From Ectocarpus siliculosus (taxonomy: Eukaryota; Sar; Phaeophyceae; Ectocarpales; Ectocarpaceae): a stretch of DNA of 31,361 nucleotides. The position numbers and the translations under genes are program-made. The stretch lies in contig FN649737.1 of the NCBI GenBank assembly GCA_000310025.1, forward strand, positions 2,211,013 through 2,242,373, in the 5' to 3' direction. A model generated the notes under the pieces. It was not told the DNA's origin and ran no database searches. It worked only from the letters and a program-made list of their open reading frames with translations. Shown piece after piece: positions 9,602 through 18,682 of the stretch (position 1 is the first letter of the stretch; the number at the start of each line of letters is the position of its first letter).

Positions 9602-10480
9602 CACCGAATGACGATGAGGAGAGCGTGTTCTTCATCCGTTCTTGTGGCCTTACGCCTTCTGGCCATCGCGCCGTGGGTGTTGGCTTGGGTAGGCTCGTCC
9701 CCACTTCCCCGACTTCGGTCTTGGGTGGGCTGGCCCCCTCTACAGATGATTTCGTCGACTTCCGTCGGCATGGTCCACGTCTCTCGCCGTCAGGCCTTTC
9801 GTCTCCGCCTGGCATCTGGAACATCGCACCCTGGCCGTCCAAGAAACTCCGCGTGTTGTCTCCTTCGCGACTGAGTAAGCGGACCCTCGTTTGGTCTGGC
9901 TCCTTACACTCTTCGGTGGAGGACGTTATGGCTCTCGAGCCCGAGTCTTCGCTGGCCGTCTCACCGACTGCCGCATCACGCTCGACCCTACTCAAGTGAT
10001 TTTCACGCGGACTCGTCGCCGTACGGCGGTTGTGGCAGGCAAGCCCCTCCCGCCCTTAAATTATGGCTTCTCTGAGGACCCACCTGCTCCCACTCGGATT
10101 TCCGCTTCGCCCCGATCGTTTCGACGTTCTCCGCCCGCGCCTTCAGCATCGACTACGCCCCCCGTTTTGACCAGGTTGTTTTCGACTCCTGGTGCTGACG
10201 CTTCGATCCCGGACCTTCATACGCCTCTGGCTCGTGGAAGGGATCTTGCATCTTCGACGCATCCCGCAACTTCGGTGTCTCCTGCCCAGCAGTCTTCTGC
10301 TGTCCCCGATTCTTCGGAATCTCCGACGCGTTCGGTTTCAACCACTCGTACGCCTTCGTCTTCGGTTTCCGCTGCTACTCTGCCTTCGGGTGGATTGCAG
10401 TCGGAGTCTCATGTGTCGGCTCCCTCTTCTATCGAGGCGGCTTTACATTCTTCGGCAGATTTAGCCTTCCGGGCGTCTGT
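9602..10480 (+). pseudogene. Long Ser/Pro-rich spacer between RNase H and integrase
   Basis: From about 9891 frame 3 is open and continuous with the integrase zinc domain. It encodes a hydrophilic Ser/Thr/Pro sequence with many TCTTCGGT codon strings (SSESPTRSVSTTRTPSSSVS). No fold is recognised. The interval 9602-9890 has short open stretches in frames 1 and 2, and its true frame is uncertain. A spacer this long between RNase H and integrase is unusual for Ty3/gypsy elements. Confidence 0.55.
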
Positions 10481-12080
10481 CGAACGTTTCTCGCATGCTG
10501 ATTGGGCTCGCGAGCAACGTAACGAATCTGTTTGTGACGCAGCTATGCGTTTCATCCTTCTGGGTAGGCCTTCGGCTCTCCCTTCGGATTTCCTGGATCA
10601 TCTTCCGTCCGCTCGTCGACCTCCTCTGTCGGAGATCCGTGATCTGTCTCTCAAAGGCCGGTTACATGTTGACGATGATGGTTTGGTCTTGCTTGTTCGC
10701 AAGCAAACAGCGCCCCCGTCGTCTCCGACAACACGTCCTGGCGGGCGTGCTGCTCGCCTTCTCAACGACGAACCTCTTCGGATTTATGTTCCCATGTTCA
10801 TGCGTCCGTGGATCATGCAAGCCTGTCACGCTGATGCGTCCTGCCGCCTCGGTGCCGCTCGCACGCTTAGCATGCTGGAACGTTTCTATTGGTGGGTTGG
10901 CATGAGTGTTTGCACGAAGTGGTGGGTACGGCATTGTTTGCGATGCCAAGCCCGCAAATCATCTCGTTAAACTCCTCGATGGCCTACTTTGTGCCTTCCG
11001 CTGCCTTCGGGCCCTGGTGTGTCGGTGAGCGTCGATTATTTCGGTCCCCTCCCGTTGACACCGTGCGGAAACACATATATTCTGTTTTTCACAGATCGTT
11101 TCAGCCGCCGTGCTGATATGTACGCGGTTACGGCTGCGGAATTCACCGCCGAAGGCACCGCTGACGTCCTTGTCAACCGGCATATCCCTTTGTGGGGTTG
11201 CCCTTTGAGTGTTTTGTCTGATAATGGCTCTCAGTTTTGTTCTAAACTGTCGCAGGCTGTATACGCCCGTCTGGCTATCCGCAAAGTGGCTACCAGCTCT
11301 TACCATCCCAACGGCAATGGGGGTGTGGAGCGCATCAATCACACTATGGCTCAGATGTTGGCTATGGGCGTCACTGAGAGGCAAGATGATTAGGACATTC
11401 ATCTGCCGCACGTTGAGTTTGCCTACAACAATTCGGTTAATGCCGCTACTGGTTTGGCGCCCAACGAGGTGCATATGAACCGACTGCCACACATGCCGAT
11501 GGCGGTTTTTGAGCATCCATATGCTCGAGGCCACCAAAGCTTGCATCGCGATCAACTTGAGTATTGCGATCTTGCTGCTGATCGCCAACGTCATTCTTAC
11601 GATTTAGTTCGCGAACAGCACAACCTGTCCATTTCGCGGATTGAGCGGCGTAACTCCGCTCTATCGGATGCTTTGCGCAAGGTTCCCTCATACACCGTCG
11701 GTGGATGGGTTTGGGTGTACAACACCGAGTCTACCATTCGCCAAGGTGTTCGTTCAGGCACGGATGACAAGGTTCTCAAGGCCAAGTTGTCTTTCCTCTG
11801 GACTGGTCCGTTCAAGATTTTGGCCGTGGGTCCGTGTCCGGACGCCTCCGACGGTTGTCCTCTGGCTTCCAAGTTATTTTATGTGGATTTTCCATCAGAT
11901 CTGCCGGGTCCAGACTCGAAAAATCGTGTATCGGTTGCGCGTTGCAAGCCTTGCGCTGATCCACATGACACTGAAGACTTGCCTCGGTTCCTGCCTGCCG
12001 GCCTTACACCGTATGCGCTAAACTCCTATGAGAATAAATCTCCTCCCTACCATGTTACGGAAGACGACGTGTTGACTCCG
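10481..12080 (+). pseudogene. Integrase (zinc-binding domain and DDE core)
   Basis: The integrase is frame 3 throughout. The zinc domain reads ACHADASCRLGAARTLSMLE, then RFYWWVGM and RHCLRCQARK. The first His is at 10827-10829 and the Cys pair at 10935 and 10944, but the second His position (10845-10847) is CGC, Arg. The DDE core has VSVDYFGP (Asp 11034-11036), SDNGSQF (Asp 11220-11222) and GGVERINH (Glu 11328-11330), giving D-x35-E. Stops interrupt at 10968-10970 (TAA, after QARKSSR) and 11391-11393 (TAG, before DIHLPHVEFAYNN). After the core come a helical segment (11550-11700) and a beta-rich domain (VGGWVWVY ... LSFLWTGPFKIL), as in Ty3/gypsy integrases. Family role: inserts the DNA copy into chromatin. 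Confidence 0.93.
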
Positions 12081-12270
12081 GTCGAACGTCTCGAGGTTGA
12101 CCTCATTAGTGGCAATCAGTCTGTTCGTGGTCGTGGTGGCACAATCGCTGTTTTATACCAAACCCATTGGAAAGGTCTTCTTCGTCCTTCTTGGGAACGT
12201 GAGATGGACGTCCAGCATTCTAAGACCCACATTCTCCGGTACTGGACGGGTTCGCCTGATCAACACCGCC
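12081..12270 (+). pseudogene. C-terminal chromodomain-like module
   Basis: The frame 3 sequence begins VERLEVDLISGNQSVRGRGG, continues with AVLYQTHWKGLLRPSWEREM and ends HILRYWTGSPDQHR. The pattern of a three-strand sheet with HWKG and SWE followed by a helix matches retrotransposon chromodomains. The first cage aromatic (usually Tyr in YEVE) is Leu here, while the two Trp remain. In chromoviruses this module steers integration to particular chromatin. The segment itself has no stop or shift. Confidence 0.8.
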
Positions 12271-12564
12271 AAACGAATCGCCGCTATCGGGCGATGCTTA
12301 TTGGTGCGGCCACCCGGGAATGGCGCACGCTAATGGAGAGCGAGTTTCGTCTACGTCGTCCGCTTCTTGGACGACCCTGGACCTGTCAAGGTCGCCCTTC
12401 CTGATGTTCGCTACTCCACCGTCGAAACCGCCATCTCCGGATCCTGGTGCCTCCAAGCTCACAACGGCAGCGCCCTTTTCAAGGATATTCTTCGCAACAT
12501 CGACATGTCGCGTGGCGGCGTAGTGAAGGACTTGTTGCCCGATGACTTCGTGCGCACCCATTAA
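12271..12564 (+). pseudogene. Polyprotein C-terminal tail, frameshifted
   Basis: After the chromodomain the plausible reading moves from frame 3 to frame 1 near 12305-12345. Frame 1 then encodes FVYVVRFLDDPGPVKVALPD and GGVVKDLLPDDFVRTH, with a TAA at 12562-12564. Frame 3 stops at 12402-12404. The tail is hydrophilic and resembles no domain I know. It probably marks the true end of the polyprotein. Confidence 0.5.
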
Positions 12565-13385
12565 GATGGCATGCTTGGTTGTTTTTGCCTTCTGTTGCTC
12601 TTACAATAGGATTAGCGTGTTTTTTTTTCGTTTTCTCGTTTTCTTTCTTTTGGCTTCTATAGTCCGCCAGGTCGAACTTTCTCTGTTCCCTGCCGAGATT
12701 TTGCCAGCTATTGTTTGGGGTCGCGTCCCCTTTTCTTCTTTGCTTCGCTTCCGAAACATTTGGGTTCCGGCCTTTTTGGTACGTTGTGGTGCTTTTGTAC
12801 GTTTTCGACGTATTTTTGTCTCTACGCCTTCTCTTCTTAGAGTTTGCGGACTGTAGGTGTTTCGTGACCTTTGTTGTCGCTCCCACGCTACCGTGATGAT
12901 TGTTTGGCGTATCTTATCGTTTTGTCGATACAGGCCTTTTCACCGTTCCGACGACGTTCCTTTTTTTCGTCGTTTCGACGGCGTTAGTTTTTTTTTTTTC
13001 GTCGTTCCGACGACGTTCCTGTTTTTCGTCGTTCCGACAACGTTCGTTCCTCTTCGTCGCTCCGGCGTCGCTTATTTCTTCGTTTCTTTCGTGCCCTGTT
13101 TTCCCCTTTCTCTTAGGTTCCGACCTGTTATGGTATTTGTAGCCTTCGCCTGTTGCGGCTGTCCCGTTTGGTTCCTTTCTATTGTCCCACTTTGTTCCTT
13201 CCGGTACCTTCTTTTTTTTAGAGGTCAAACGATGGTCTTGCGACTCATCGAGTGAGAGGTGTGGGAGGGTGAATTGTGGTATTTTGGAGCTCCGCATCCT
13301 CGATACTTTCATTTGGAATTCGACAAGTAATTGTCAAGTTCCAAGATAGACGTATCTGCGTATGAGAACCTCCAGGGTGTGCTAG
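12565..13385 (+). other. Retrotransposon 3' non-coding region
   Basis: This is a T-rich stretch with no convincing coding frame. It carries the hairpin repeats at 12941-13070. The sequence directly before the 3' LTR (CCTCCAGGGTGTGCTAG) is not a clear polypurine tract. The best purine run is AGTGAGAGGTGTGGGAGGGT at 13251-13270, about 115 bp upstream of the LTR. Confidence 0.6.
12941..13070 (+). repeat. Hairpin-forming tandem repeat in 3' region
   Basis: Four to five imperfect units contain TCGTCGTTCCGACGACGTT, separated by T runs. CGTCG and CGACG within each unit are inverted, so each RNA copy could fold into a small stem. The last copies (CGTCGTTCCGACAACG and CGTCGCTCCGGCGTCG) vary while partly keeping pairing. 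Confidence 0.7.
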
Positions 13386-13655
13386 TGTTAGGGGATTTGA
13401 ATGTGTAAAGTACCAACGGTAGTGCGGGCAATGCCCAGAGGAAAGTGCGGGAGATGTAACGCCCGATTGAAGGATAAAGCAGGGGACAGGACCTTGGCAG
13501 CCCCTGTTAGAGGGAGCTGGTCTGCCCCCACATGCTCAGTCTACCACAGAGAGCAAGCAATCAGCATGCACTGCTGTCCAAAGAGATGAACCAACAAGTG
13601 AGTCTTCACCAAGGAAGGGTCTTCGGGGATTGCTACGCGTGTCTATACCATTACA
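13386..13655 (+). repeat. 3' LTR (270 bp)
   Basis: It starts TGTTAGGGG and ends CCATTACA, and matches the 5' LTR at 265 of 270 positions with no gaps. It should supply the polyadenylation signal of the element, but no canonical AATAAA is visible. Confidence 0.95.
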
Positions 13656-13659
13656 GTAC
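13656..13659. repeat. Target-site duplication, right copy (GTAC)
   Basis: GTAC follows the 3' LTR immediately and matches 2140-2143. GTAC is itself palindromic. Confidence 0.8.
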
Positions 13660-13789
13660 AGGTCTCAGAATGCTTGAACGGCGGCACTATGGAGGACGGA
13701 GGTGTCGTCGAGGCCTCCATCCAAGGAGCGCGAAAGCAAGAACCGTGGCCGTTGAAGCTTGGCTAGATACATGAAGGGGGTGGGTGGTG

Positions 13790-15222
13790 AAGGAACTGCC
13801 AGAGGCTTGTATCTCTTCATTTTCAATCTAGGTGCTTGAACGTCAGTTGTTCAGTAACCAGAGGCAGGACGTGGTCACACCATAACAAGAGGGGTAGTGC
13901 CAAACGTTTTATGTCCCTTCATTTTGACTCGAGCGGCTTGAGCGTCAGTTGTGCGGTAGGCAGAGGCAGGACGTGATGACTTCATAACAAGAGCGGTAGT
14001 GCCAATAGCTTTTGCCCCTTCATTTTCACTCTACGTGCTTGACCGCCAGTTGTCAGGTAGGCAGGACGTGATCCCTTCATAACAAGAGGTATAGCGTGCC
14101 AAACACTTGCGTCCATTTTTTTCATTCGAGCGGCTTGAGCATCGGTTGGTTGTGCTGTAGACAGAGGCAGGGCGTGATCACTTCATAACAAGAGGGGTAG
14201 TGCCAAACGAATGACCCTTCATTTCCACTCGAGGGGCTTGAGTTCAAGTTGTGTGTAAGACAGAGGCAGGACGTGATGACTGCATACCAAGAGGGGTAGC
14301 GCCAAACACGTCCGTCCCTTCATTTTCATTCGAGGGGCTTGAGCGTTCAGTTGTACTGCAGACAGAGGCAGGACGTGGTCACTTCATATCAAGAGCGTTG
14401 TGTTCCTTCGTTTTCACTCTAGGGGCTTGAGCGTCAAGTTGTACGGTAGACAGAGGCAGGACGTGGTCCCTTCGAAACATGAGCGGTAGTGCCAATCGCT
14501 TGTGCCCCTTCATTTTCAATCTACGTGCTTGCACGGTAGGCCGTTCAAAACAACGATGGGTAACGTGCCAAACACTTGTGTCCCTTCATTTTCACTCGAG
14601 GGGCTTGAGTGTCAGTTGGGTAGACGGAGGCAGGACGTGGACACTTCATAACAAGACGGGTAGTGGGCCAAACGCTTGTGTCCCTCCATTTTCACTCGAG
14701 CGGCTTGAGCGTCAGTTGTGCGGTAGGCAGAGGAAGGACGTGGTCACTTCACAACAAGAGCGGTAGCGCCAAACGCTTGTGTCCCTCCATATTCACTCGA
14801 GCGGGTGGAGCATCAGTTGTGTGGTAGACAGAGGCAGGACGTGATGACTTCATAACAAGAGCGGTAGTGTGTCCCTTCATTTTCACTCGAGCGGCTTGAG
14901 TGTCAGTTGTGTGGTAGACAGAGGCAGGACGTGATCCCTTCATAACAAGAGGGGTAGCGTGCCAAACGCTGGTGTCCCTTCATTTTCCCTCGAGTGGCTT
15001 GAACGTCAGTTGTGTGGTAGACAGAGGCAGGACGTGGTCACTTCATAACAAGAGGGGTATTGCCAAACGAATGACCCTCCATTTTCCCTCGAGCGGCTTG
15101 AGCGTCAGTTGCGCGGTAGACAGAGGCAAGACGTGATCCATTCATAACAAGGGCGGTAGTGGCAAACGCCTGCGTCCTTCATTATCACTCGAGGGGTTTG
15201 AACGCCGGTTGTACGGTAGACC
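13790..15222. repeat. ~102-bp satellite array, about 14 copies
   Basis: A unit containing CTTCATAACAAGAG, then GGTAGTGCCAAACG, CCCTTCATTTTCACTCGAG, GGCTTGAGCGTCAGTTGTG and AGACAGAGGCAGGACGTG recurs. The CATAACAAG motif falls near 13881, 13983, 14078, 14183, 14283, 14385, 14473, 14547, 14647, 14749, 14851, 14941, 15043 and 15142. Spacing is mostly 99-105 bp, with shorter copies (74-95 bp) carrying internal deletions. Copies are diverged, and short open frames inside on both strands are by-products of the repeat. Confidence 0.95.
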
Positions 15223-15255
15223 GCCCTCCCGCACCCAATTACTGAAGATGACACC

Positions 15256-16790
15256 AAATGTCTACGGGCGCGCGCGAACAGGAGAATGAAGGTTGTGGCC
15301 TCATGGACGTCGACGGAGGGCAAGAGGAGGCCTAGGAATCCACTGGCGGGGCAGAGAGGGAGAGTGGACAAGAGTCTTTGTCCGACCCGTTCGACAGCGA
15401 AGGTTGGTGCAGGCACTACAGCACATCGCTGGGTGCTGCCGACAACTTAGTCGTGCTTGACAGAGGATTGTCGTTATTCTCCAACGCGGCGGCCGCGATG
15501 GTAGGTACCCAAATTATGAGATGGCGTTTGAACATCTGGATCGTGTCGTCAAAGGGACGTCAGGCACAAAATGAAGAGTGGGTGGACGGGTAGGCACGGA
15601 TGTCAACAGAAAACCCTGAAGATTAGATCACCACGGTCGGTTGTAAGCTGAAGGGTTTCACCGTACATATCATCATGTCTCGCGATGGCTCATGCTGCCG
15701 CTCATCTTTCTCTGCATGCGGGTCGCGCGCAAGCATGACGCGGTTCCATTTTTCCGCGCAGATCAAAAAGGCGATGAAAGGCAAGCCACGATCCGATCAA
15801 CCTCGAGAAAGGCTTCACGTTCCCTGAGGAAGGCGATGGAGGTGCAACATGGAACTCGGTTCTGAGCCAAATCGAGAGAGAGCTTCATCGCCAAGGTTTC
15901 GAGGGGAAAACCACGGCGGTCAGAGGGGAAAAGGTGTGTGAGCATATTGTTCATCACGCTAGAGTATGTAGTAAGGCAAAAGGACACCGGGCTCCGCAGC
16001 TTTTAGAGGGAAGGTAAACGCGTCCAATCGAACAGATCGCAGGTGCAACGTCTCGGTGTGGACGGGTCGAGATACGGTATTCCGCCCACCGACAGCCGAG
16101 GAAGAACAGGAACGCCGAAGTCAGGACGTCATGGACAAAGAAGGTGCGACCCACGCATGCTCCCCTTTACTTCTTGTGTTAAAATATACCCGAAACTCCT
16201 TTGGTATCTCCGGGATGACACCGCAAGACATTGGATATGCCTTGGAGTTTACGCGCATGGCCTTGTTCGGGTGTTACTACTCCCCTACTGATCTCCACCC
16301 CAATGGTCTCATGTTCGTATTTCTCGTCTTTTTCGTTCCAGGTCGGCTGCGAGTTCCCAGTTGTCGTTACCTGGAACACGACGGATCCCGCGACGATCCA
16401 AACGGTAACGGCATCGAATAAGCTCCAACCGCGTTACAAAAGTCGGTTATGGTGCTAACACATTCGCGTCCATTGCTTGGAGTAGCCTTTCCTCGGAGTA
16501 GGTGCCACACAAGAGGTGAAGTACAGACTCAACGCGATCATCCGGAGTTGGTGGCGCATTTCCGGGTAGGAAATGATAGCAAGAATATAGATTCTTCCCA
16601 CCACCATCGAGGTGCAGTGTTTTCAAAAACAAGCAGAGCGTGCAAACGAAAATCTACTAAATGCGTTTTGTGACCTCAACCTCCTGGTGTCTGTTCAGGT
16701 CCACCTTGAACACCACGCTGACTGTGAGATGCAATAAGTTGCGAAGCAGCTCAAGGATGACAACGTGATACCGTTTGAAAAAATGGAAAT
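15256..16790 (+). pseudogene. Scattered coding-like plus-strand fragments, unknown
   Basis: Several stretches read like exons but do not chain cleanly. 15256-15500 encodes an acidic frame (MSTGAREQENEGCG) with a TAG at about 15331, then SLSDPFDSEGWCRHYSTSLG and DNLVVLDRGLSLFSNAAAAM before a possible donor GTAGGT. 15800-15895 encodes INLEKGFTFPEEGDGGATWN followed by SVLSQIERELHRQ, just after a stop. Around 16343, an acceptor TTTCGTTCCAG precedes VGCEFPVVVTWNTTDPATIQ. 16610-16790 encodes FQKQAERANENLLNAFCDLN, then HLEHHADCEMQ, a TAA, and VAKQLKDDNVIPFEKMEMGG. I do not recognise a family. It could be a decayed gene or pieces of an unrecognised element. Confidence 0.3.
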
Positions 16791-16799
16791 GGGCGGATG

Positions 16800-17290
16800 A
16801 CATTGAAACGGCAGATATTGAAACGGCAGACAATCTCCACTTATCACAAGAATCCTTCGCTGCGTCAATGTTCAGTTGAAGTCCCTCAGGGGTATCAGCC
16901 ATCCCAACAAATCATCCGCAAACAGCACTCCCGCCACCGAAGTTCCCCTACCTGTACTCCTTCCCCAACTGCCTCTACGACCTTCAATAGATCGTTGATG
17001 AACGCCTGGAACAATGTTGGGGACAAAGTGCAACCTTGTGTGACCCCCTGTCCAATGTTACAAACTTTAGACACTTCTCCGTCTATGTAGCATGACTGAG
17101 TTTTTCGTACACTCTGTCATCTTCTTCAGCACTCTCCACAATTTCCACTTTATCCAGTTGTTTCCACAGCCGATTTCTCCTTACTGTATCGTGTGCCTGT
17201 CGCACGTCCAAGAAGAAGCAGTATATTTGGTTCCCCAGCCCTCTTTCTCCCTTGGATGACTCTCCGAGGGAGAAAGACACACCCAAATCA
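16800..17290 (-). pseudogene. LINE-type reverse transcriptase fossil
   Basis: Read on the minus strand, this has non-LTR retrotransposon reverse transcriptase motifs in order: YCFFLDVRQAHDTVRRNRLW (about 17160-17225, motif A Asp), GVTQGCTLSPTLFQAFINDL (about 16990-17050), VLFADDLLG (about 16905-16930, catalytic Asp pair) and TPEGLQLNIDAAKDSCDKW (about 16845-16905). The motifs lie in different frames with stops between them, so at least three indels have occurred. Upstream and downstream LINE parts are not recognised. It is an old truncated insertion. Confidence 0.85.
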
Positions 17291-17404
17291 AGGTAGAATA
17301 ATTGCTTGTTTGTTCCTGTACATCGCAGTCAAAAGCGCAAGATGCAAAGCTCAACAGGAAACCTTGAAGCTCTCAATGAGTGACATTAATTTGTTAGCCC
17401 ATTG

Positions 17405-17720
17405 ATCGTGATCATGATCGGGTCACAGTTATGTCCCGATCATGACCCGATCATGGTAATAATTTCGGTTATGACCCGGTCATGACTCGGTCATGATCCT
17501 GACTAGGCTCTCAGTGACCGGATCATGACCGGATCATGACCGAGTCATGACCGGGCCATGACTTCGTTTGTTGTTTCTCACTTTCGCAGGAATTTTCGCC
17601 CTGACTGCTGGGTCATTACCCGATCATGATCTAGCCATGGCCGAGTCGTGATTGTGTCATTGTGTCATGACTGGGTCACGGTAAATGCACCATGACCGAG
17701 ACATGATCTTGTCATCACCC
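17405..17720. repeat. Palindromic TCATGA-rich repeat array 1
   Basis: There are many copies of a motif of about 11-13 bp, GGTCATGACCG with variants (ACCGGATCATG, CCCGATCATGA, CGAGTCATGAC). The core TCATGA is its own reverse complement, so the array reads nearly alike on both strands. Copies are interspersed with unique sequence near 17560-17610. Confidence 0.85.
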
Positions 17721-17919
17721 AGCCGGTCTGTCTAAGGATATATTGCATCAACGCCAGCCCTCTAGCGGCACCCCCACCTAGAACTTATCCACGCAGCGTC
17801 ACCCTACCACCTATCGTGTGGGTTCGGGGTTAGGATTGGGGTTGATGCAAGCGTTTCAAGCCGGTTTCATGCCCCTGCCAAACCACATAATCTGTTGTTA
17901 AGGAGAACCAGAATTGCAT
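17721..17919. other. Unique spacer between palindromic arrays
   Basis: No gene or known repeat is seen. It includes GTTCGGGGTTAGGATTGGGG at about 17821-17840, which looks loosely telomere-like but is not repeated. Confidence 0.4.
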
Positions 17920-18068
17920 TAGTCATGACCGAGTCATGAACTGGCCATGACTCGGTCATGGCTTAGCCATGACCAGGTCGTGACCGAAACATGACCGAGG
18001 CATAACTTCGGTCATGATCGAGATCATGACTCCATCTCGAAGACTTGGTCATTACCCGATCATGACCA
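17920..18068. repeat. Palindromic TCATGA-rich repeat array 2
   Basis: The motif is the same as in the array at 17405, with copies such as TCATGACCGAGTCATGA, CCATGACTCGGTCATGG and GATCATGACC. It ends against the TGTTGTTG tail at 18076. Confidence 0.8.
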
Positions 18069-18075
18069 AGAACAT

Positions 18076-18126
18076 GTTGTTGTTGTTGTTGTCTTCACAT
18101 TAAAAACCGTTCCGATCTCTCTCTAC
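18076..18126 (-). repeat. Non-LTR element 3'-end remnant with GTT tail
   Basis: Read on the minus strand, this is GTAGAGAGAGATCGGAACGG, then TTTTTAATGTGAAGAC, followed by about five AAC units. The same 36 bp with a longer AAC tail occurs in the opposite orientation at 26399-26460. A conserved short 3' end plus a simple-repeat tail is typical of LINE or SINE ends. The sequence to its right (its 5' side) does not match the other copy, so the shared part is only the 3' tip. Confidence 0.7.
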
Positions 18127-18554
18127 CCAGTACCTTCGTATGTCCGTACTGATCCAACACTCGACGCGGTCGATTCCCGTGGTCACAGGCTGTTAACTAA
18201 CCCTAAAAAGTTACACTCAAATAAACTGGCCCCGAGGGGTCCGCAAGTCAATAGAAATCAACGACAGATATTCTGGAATCCTCCACTCCCTCTGCGCGCT
18301 ATGCGAGGTACTAGGAGTCACTATCATGGGCCGGAGAAAAAGGGGTACGTCCCCTGGTTCAATCTTGGTACTTCACAACGCAAGCAGAGACAAGGCCATC
18401 TGGCACAGAAAAAAAGAGAAAAAAAGAGAGAAAAAGAGAAAAAATAAAAAAATGTCAACAGTAAGAAAAAATAAAATGAAAATAAAATGAAAAGGAGCGA
18501 GGACACAAAGGGACCAGGCCGAAATAACAAGAAATAAGAGGCAGAAACAGGGTC
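18127..18554. other. No gene; A-rich tract
   Basis: Unique sequence is followed by an A/G-rich tract at 18408-18500 (AAAAAAAGAGAAAAAAAGAG and similar, then AAAATAAAATGAAAATAAAA). A minus-strand Phe/Leu-rich open frame across it is simply the translation of the T-rich complement. Confidence 0.6.
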
Positions 18555-18640
18555 GTGATCAGGTAATGACCGTCATAACCGATTCATGATCGGGTCATGA
18601 CCGAGTGATGGTCGGGTCATGATTCAGTCACAATCAAAAA
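18555..18640. repeat. Palindromic TCATGA-rich repeat array 3
   Basis: A short array of the same motif (GTCGTGATCAGGTAATGACC, GGGTCATGACCGAGTGATGG) lies 43 bp beyond the stop codon of the minus-strand transporter gene, probably in its 3' untranslated region or just after it. Confidence 0.7.
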
Positions 18641-18682
18641 CCCAATGATGTCAAAACCCCGCTGGCTGCTGCCATACGTATC

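Larger units (their letters stand above)
2144..13655 (+). mobile_element. Ty3/gypsy LTR retrotransposon with NADAR and chromodomain, degenerate
   Basis: The element is 11,512 bp, bounded by two 270-bp direct LTRs (2144-2413 and 13386-13655) and a GTAC target duplication. The domain order protease, reverse transcriptase, RNase H, integrase, chromodomain is that of Ty3/gypsy (Metaviridae) chromovirus-type elements. Unusual parts are tandem repeats in gag and linker, a NADAR domain between gag and protease, and a Ser/Pro-rich spacer of about 290 codons between RNase H and integrase. The coding region shifts frame at least eight times and has in-frame stops at 5678, 6386, 9353, 10968 and 11391, so this copy cannot encode a full polyprotein. 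LTRs differ at 5 of 270 positions, indicating a fairly recent insertion. Intact relatives elsewhere in the genome are likely. Confidence 0.95.

Noticed and set aside
14479-14943. Short open frames on both strands within the satellite
   Set aside because: They recur with the repeat unit and have no independent support.
13790-15222. CRISPR-like array of repeats and spacers
   Set aside because: The sequence is eukaryotic, units of ~102 bp are homologous along their whole length with no unique spacers, and no cas genes are present. It is a satellite.
17821-17845. Telomere-like GGTTAGG sequence
   Set aside because: Only one or two imperfect units, with no array.
18150-18185. tRNA-like B box (GGTCGATTCCC) suggesting a tRNA gene or SINE head
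   Set aside because: It has no matching A box or cloverleaf, and it is on the opposite strand to the nearby retroposon tail.
18324-18530. Phe/Leu-rich minus-strand open frame resembling a membrane protein
   Set aside because: It is the translation of the T-rich complement of an A-rich tract. It has no start context or homologous pattern.
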